Of a stretch of DNA of 64,000 nucleotides, positions 58,588-64,000 are shown piece by piece. The translations under genes were made by a program, and so were the position numbers. Each line of letters opens with the position of its first letter. Position 1 is the stretch's first letter. The notes under the pieces are model-generated. The model was given only the letters and a program-made list of their open reading frames with translations. It was not told where the DNA came from and made no database searches. Origin of the DNA: Eulemur rufifrons (lineage: Eukaryota; Chordata; Mammalia; Primates; Lemuridae); contig NC_091010.1 in assembly GCF_041146395.1 (NCBI RefSeq), positions 45,590,001 through 45,654,000 of the forward strand, in the 5' to 3' direction.

Positions 58588-59077
58588 TGAGTATCCCTTA
58601 TCTGATATGATTGAGACCAGAAGTATTTCAGATTTTTTCAGATTTTGGAATATTTGCATTACACTGTAGTTATCATGCAGAATTTTTGACATTTTCAACA
58701 ATATTCTTACAGAGCAGAGAATAAGCAAAACCAAACCAAAAAACTCCACAATAATGTATGTAGGTCTTGGCCCCACTTGGGGCATCGTAGGGAACTTGCT
58801 GTTGGTGCATCTGGCCTGCACACCTGCCATTTTATTACCCTTTGTGGACATGTTTGCGAGGGGGAGTCTGGGCATGCACAGATATATCACAGCTGAAGTG
58901 GGCTGAGAGGACCTTTTTTCCCTTAGGAACACTAGGTAAACTATGTGTTATCTGCCTGTGTTTTGACTGATCCATCACATGAGATCAGATGTATTTTCCA
59001 CTTGTGGCATCATGTTGGTGCTCAAAAGGTTTGGATTTTGGAGCATTTCAGATTCTTGATTAGTGATGCTCAACCTG
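58583..59077 (+). mobile_element. MER44-like Tigger element, copy 2
   Basis: Starts 'caggttgagtatcccttatc', ends 'gatgctcaacctg', TA at 59078-59079. The left TA has been absorbed into the CA repeat. Longer than copy 1 because it keeps more of the centre. Confidence 0.85.
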
Positions 59078-59215
59078 TAACACTTTTGCTCATATTCGTA
59101 CTCTATTGATGAACCTTAGTGACATAGTCACACCTTGCTGCTGGAGAAGTTGGGAAATGTAGACTTTATTTTGAATGGTCAGTACCTGGGAATAAGAACA
59201 GGAACAGTGAGGATA

Positions 59216-60059
59216 ATCCAAGTGTAGCTAGGTGAAGAATATAATGTAGGTAACAGTTAATTGTCTTTAGGACAGTTTAACTCATTATTGGTAATCCTTG
59301 ACAGAATTGCTGTAATTATTAAACTATGAGTACAAATCTAGCATTGTCAAATTGTATCAACAGTACTTTGTTTTTAGGGTATAATCCCTTCATGAATCTC
59401 TGCTTAATTAGGATTATTGGTCTCTCATAAAGAAAAAATTGTGTCTGTATATGTATGTATTTATGTGTGTGTGTATATATATTCCCCCATTTAACATTAG
59501 TGTTGGCCAAAATTACTTCATATGACAACAGTGTGTAGTAAAACTGATGGTAAAAAAGCCTCTGATATCCCTCTTTTGTTGTTTAAATGTAAAATTTTAC
59601 CCAGTGTTCCATGCACTCTTCAATTTGGTGGTTTTTTTGGCTAATGTTTTTAATCTGTCTCTGTCCCTTGTATTACTATTCTTTCTCACTGCTGTTAATT
59701 GTACTTCCCAAAATAGATAAATGAGCAAATTTAATTAAATGTGTTATTTGCACTGTCTCCTGATCACTAATGAATTTGTAAGTAAGGTCAGACCTACAAT
59801 CTTCCTAGTATTATAGTTCCTGAATTCTGTCTACTCAATTGGTAATTATTTGCTTTTTAAAGTTTTTTATTTTTAAATCTTCAATATTTTGTGTATTTAT
59901 GTTCTTTCAGTATTAGAAACATGAAGGTCTTTCAACAAAAAGGGAACTTTCTCTGTAATTTTTTGTCCCTTTCAATTGAAAATGTTTTATTTATCTACAT
60001 TTTTGGATGAACAGTATATTTAAGATAAAAAGTTCACATGTTGCAATTTGGCTTTTGTT
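59216..60059. other. Intronic, nothing recognised
   Basis: AT-rich unique sequence. A TA/TG-rich simple stretch lies at 59445-59480. Confidence 0.45.
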
Positions 60060-60500
60060 TGTTTGAAATAATTTTTAAAATTATTTTAAATATTTTATCA
60101 ATAGTTTAAAATAGACATAATTTAAAAAGTCAGAAAGGTAAAAAAAGGATTTATAACAAAATATAGTGAATAGTTTTTGTCCCACTCCTCCCAACTCTCT
60201 CTAGTTCCTTCCCCAAAGGCAACCACTTTAAACTCCTTAAGCTGTTTCTTTCTGCAGTTATATATCTCCATATTTTAAAAAAAATACTGTCTTTGATTCA
60301 CCAATTTATTCATTACATAGTGAGTTTCTATTATGTTAGAGAAAGTTTTACTGTTCTCAAATAACCATCTCTACTGCAGCTCTTCCCCTAGCTTCCTAAT
60401 TTAGTTATATTATAATATTTGGTTAAATCAAATAGTTAATATTGTGTTTACATTATTATGCCTGTGCAAATTTTATTCTCTGATAGTGTCTTAAATAGCC
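60060..60500 (-). mobile_element. Old L1 3' UTR-like fragment
   Basis: 'ttagttccttccccaaaggc'-like text followed by 'aaccactttaaactccttaa' and 'tatctccatattttaaaaaa' suggest an antisense L1 3' UTR. Diverged. Confidence 0.5.
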
Positions 60501-60544
60501 TCTAAGGACAGTTTTCTACAAGGTCAATCTCAGTAATCTGTCAG

Positions 60545-60715
60545 TCCCAACTTTCTTTTTGTTCTTCCTCTCCCCCTCTCCCTCCCTCCCTTCCCCTCTT
60601 CTTTCTTTCCTTCTTTCTTTCTTTTCTTTCTCTTTTCTTCCTTCTCTTCTCTCCTCTCCTCCCTTCCTTTCCCTTTTGTTCCCTTCTCTTTTCTCTTTCT
60701 TTCTTCTTCTCTTCT
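60545..60715. repeat. Homopyrimidine tract, about 170 bp
   Basis: C/T only apart from a few bases, with TTTC and CTCC words. The second such tract in the window. Confidence 0.9.
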
Positions 60716-61650
60716 AGAGCTTTCCAGCGTCCTACTTAAACAGTAAGCCTACTTGCTAGGCCTGCTACATAGTTCTTTTCCTGAGATGCTTTCCCCTTGT
60801 TGTTATCTTTAGACTTTTCTCTCCTGGGTTTGATTTCCAGTATTGTTAGAATTCATCTCTTCCTCATTCTTCATTTACCTCTTGCCTAGGTGGAACACAT
60901 TCTCTAATAGTTGTGTTGGATTAAAAAGATGATACTGTGGCATAGGGCATGTGGATAACAGTTTTTAACATGCTTGTTCTTTGTCACATACTTCAATCTG
61001 GATTGGTTGCCTTCTGCTTCTGGTGCACATTTATCCTGGAATCCCATTCACCAGTATTCCCTCACTTCTCTCATGTTGGATATCCTGTTATCCTGTCTTC
61101 TTTCCTTTGGTTTATTTCCTCTTTTGTTATCAAAGGATGATGAGACTATCACTGTCTAGAATATCTGATCAGGCACAATCTTCCTGAACAAAGCAGATTG
61201 CTAATTTTATATTGTGTTTTAGGGGAGCACGAGATTCAGGGATTAGAGATTTTTGAGGCAGAAGTCAGTTAACATCTATAGAAGCATGGTTACTTGGGCG
61301 AGACTGTTGTTGATTGGTTGGCACTCACAGGTGTTTTATTGCAGTGAATCTGTCCCTGAGTTGCTGCTGATTTTCAGAAGCAAGGCTAACTGATTAATTG
61401 GCTTTGTAAAAGAGTGCTGAAGTGAGTTGTTCTTATCAGTTGAATGGGTTTAAAAGTGGTCATGGCAACTTTTTACCATGGCTATGAACAATGTCTTTTT
61501 CTCTGCATTTACATATGTATTTATACATATATGTTTAAATGGGACATACTATATATATTATCTTTTTCGTTTGCCTCATTTTTTTCTACCATAAAAATAT
61601 GTATCTCTTGAGTCAAGAGAACTTTTTGCACAGAATTCTAGAAATTATAT
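60716..61650. other. Intronic, nothing recognised
   Basis: Unique sequence. An acceptor-like tgttttattgcag ends at 61344, but no donor follows at exon distance. Confidence 0.4.
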
Positions 61651-61654
61651 TTTC

Positions 61655-61725
61655 ATTAATGACATCTAACAACTGCCATTTATTTGATTGTAGATTATGT
61701 GCCAGGCACCGTGGTAACATCTTTT
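61655..61725 (-). mobile_element. Short MIR/L2 tail
   Basis: 'aacaactgccatttatttga' then 'gattatgtgccaggcaccgt'. Confidence 0.6.
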
Positions 61726-61910
61726 TTTTCTGTTAATTTATATTGACATTATTTCAGAATACAGAAAAGTTCTAAGGATGGTACAAGAATTCACCCATAT
61801 ACCCCAAATATTAACATTTTACATTTCCTTTCTCTCTTGTTCTTTGTCTTTCAATATATAGATTCATATTTCTTGTGAGAGTAAGATATAGACCTTATTC
61901 TCCTTTATAC

Positions 61911-61990
61911 TTAAATACTTTATTTCAGTGTGCACTTTCTAAAAGCAACATTAAATACTTTACTTCAGTGTGCACTTTCTAAAAACAAGA
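61911..61990. repeat. 40-bp tandem duplication
   Basis: 61911-61950 and 61951-61990 are the same 40-bp unit with about three differences. It lies within the L1 piece. Confidence 0.95.
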
Positions 61991-62109
61991 ACATTCTTTA
62001 TATAGCCACAATACAGTTGTCAAAATCAGGAAATTAAGATTGATTTAACATTGTTATCTAATCTATAAATTTGTTCAGGTTTTACCCATTGTCACAGTGT
62101 ACTTTATAG

Positions 62110-62435
62110 CAGCAGTCCCCAACCTTTTTGGCTTCAGGGACCGGTTTCATGGAAGATAATTTTTCCATGGATGGGGATGGGGATGGGGATAGGGTGGGAT
62201 TGGGGGTTGGGAGTTGGGGGAGTAGAGGCTTGGAGGGGGGAGGTGGAGCTCAGGCGGTGATGCAGTGATGGGGAGCCAGGAAGCCAAAGCTTCCCTCGCT
62301 TGCCAGTCACTCACCTCCTGCTGTGTGCCCCCACCCCCAAGTTTCATGGAAGACAATTTTTCCACAGACGGGGTCGGGGGACGGTGGCAGAGCTCTGTGG
62401 CCCAGTCCCTAACAGGTCATGGATGGGGACCAGAG
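62110..62435. mobile_element. hAT-type nonautonomous element, copy 2
   Basis: Same family as 44339-44793 (cagcagtccccaaccttttt at the left). An exact 8-bp duplication ctttatag lies at 62102-62109 and 62436-62443. A GGGGAT repeat has grown at 62168-62190. The end-proximal segment tttcatggaaga.aattttt appears twice (62145- and 62342-), so the copy is rearranged. Confidence 0.9.
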
Positions 62436-62812
62436 CTTTATAGCAAAAGAAAACTCCAGGTTATGAAGTGCATTCACTTGTCATATCTCTTTTACTTTCC
62501 TTTAATCTGGAGCAGTTTCTTAGTCTCTGTTTTTTCATGACATTAACATTTTTGAAGAGTGAGGGCCAGTTATTTTGTAGAATGCCTCTAGATTGTGTTT
62601 ACTTGATATTTTCTCATGATTGGATTCAGGTTATTCATTTTTGACAGGAGTACCACAAGGAGTACCTTACTTCTCAAGGTATCATGTCAAGAGGCACAAG
62701 ATTTTGAAATACTGATAGTGCAATCTTTGATCACCTCATTATTATTGTTTTTTCTTTTATAATTATTTTTTGTGGTAAAATACACATAACACAATTTATT
62801 TTTATGTTTTAA

Positions 62813-63120
<308 letters not shown>

Positions 63121-63242
63121 CGCCACCTTTATCATATATGAAATTTCCATTTGGTTTATTTCTGAACTTTGTATTCCTGTACCATTATTACACTGTTTCA
63201 AGCAAAGAGGCTTGATAATATATCAAGGGCTATTTGTGTTTT
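63121..63242 (-). mobile_element. L1-like fragment
   Basis: AT-rich stretch that seems to belong to the same antisense L1 as the text after 63600. Weak. Confidence 0.35.
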
Positions 63243-63253
63243 CCTGACTATTC

Positions 63254-63581
63254 CTTTTTTTTTTTTTTGAGACAGAGTCTTGCTCTGTTTCCTGGACTAC
63301 AGTGCCGTGGCGTCAGCCTATCTCACAGCAACCTCAAACTCCTGGGCTTAAGCAATCCTCTGCCTCAGCCTCCTGAGTAGCTGGGACTACAGGCATGTGC
63401 CACCATGCCTGGCTAATTTCTATGTATATTTTTAGCTGTCCAGATCATTTCTTTTCTATTTTTAGTAGAGATGGGGTCTCGCTCTTGCTCAGGCTGGTCT
63501 CGAACTCCTGACCTCGAGCAATCCTCCCACCTCAGCCTCCCAGAGTGCTAGGATTACAGGCATGAGCCACCGCACCCGGCC
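63254..63581 (-). mobile_element. Young lemur-type Alu
   Basis: Complete antisense dimer with the AT-rich right-arm segment. 11-bp target duplication cctgactattc (63243-63253) and cctgactactc (63582-63592), one difference. Confidence 0.95.
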
Positions 63582-63592
63582 CCTGACTACTC

Positions 63593-64000
63593 TTACATGT
63601 TTATTTTTCTGTTGTTATCAGCTTGTCTGTCTCCATAAAAAAACTTGCTAGTGTTGTTATTGGGTTTATGTTAAATTTATAAATTAATTTGGGGGAGAAC
63701 TGACTTCTTTATGATGTTGTGTTGTGTTGAGTTTTCTATTAAAGAGCAAAGAATATCTTTTCATTTGCTCAAATCTATTTTTGTGTCTTTCAGGATATGT
63801 TTTACAATTTTTTTCACATTGGTTTTATACACTCCTTGTTAAATTCTCCAATTTTTTCAACTCATAATATGTCTTGTAGATCTTTATACCAGTATTTATG
63901 GAGCTACATCATTCTTTCTTTTTAATGTCTGCATAGTTTTCTATAGTATGAATGTACCATAATTTATTTAACCTGGCTCATATAGGGACATTCAAGTTGT
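63593..64000 (-). mobile_element. L1 fragment running off the window
   Basis: 'gggtttatgttaaatttata', 'tttgtgtctttcaggatatg' and 'tgtctgcatagttttctata' follow antisense old L1 text. It continues past the right edge. Confidence 0.6.

Larger units (their letters stand above)
58265..59215. repeat. Old interspersed repeat split by a Tigger
   Basis: Left part 'ggtttatttcgcttgaatca' to 58550 and right part 'tagtcacaccttgctgctgg' to 'gttgggaaatgtagacttta' (59125-59168) look like two halves of one dispersed repeat. Family not named. Confidence 0.4.
61735..62805 (-). mobile_element. Old L1 3' UTR split by a hAT element
   Basis: Left part 'aattcacccatataccccaa' and 'tttacatttcctttctctct', right part 'gaatgcctctagattgtgtt'. 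These are antisense old L1 text, with the hAT at 62110-62435 between. Confidence 0.65.

Overview
This is primate genomic DNA, most likely from a strepsirrhine of the lemur type. Ten Alu or Alu-derived copies are present. The youngest (45238-45574, 53531-53861, 63254-63581) carry an extra AT-rich segment in the right arm that I associate with lemur Alus. The background is ordinary mammalian: dense MIR and L2 fossils, Tigger and hAT DNA transposons, a MaLR LTR and L1 fragments. Nothing prokaryotic or viral is present apart from LTR fossils, and no protein-coding exon can be supported anywhere in the window.

Layout. From 1 to about 47.7 kb the window is intergenic or deep intronic. It is a patchwork of old L2 and MIR pieces, three Tigger-type elements (counting the window as a whole there are four), hAT relics, a MaLR LTR at 13389-13744, a 33-bp minisatellite at 8223-8387 and a homopyrimidine tract at 30850-31035. 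At 43.5-45.8 kb one plus-strand L2 hosts an LTR-like insert, a hAT element and an Alu that itself contains a younger Alu.

The one clear gene signal is the CpG island at about 47780-48450. It holds a TATA-less promoter with a ZNF143/THAP11-type SBS motif, a YY1-type site, a GC box, ETS-like sites and two CACGTGAC E-boxes, followed by a good splice donor at 47986/47987. I read this as promoter plus non-coding exon 1 of a plus-strand gene of unknown identity, whose first intron runs off the right edge. The intron (48-64 kb) contains a 4.3-kb minus-strand L1 with two Alu insertions, two MER44-like Tiggers, a hAT with a perfect 8-bp target duplication, and only minus-strand Alus and L1s. That orientation bias fits a plus-strand transcription unit.

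I found no new biological system. The best leads are the promoter, the nested insertions (useful for relative dating), an exact 24-bp direct repeat around 34.2-34.6 kb, and a few repeat-free stretches that look like conserved non-coding elements. Repeat family names come from recognising sequence, not from a search, and edges are approximate unless target-site duplications are given.
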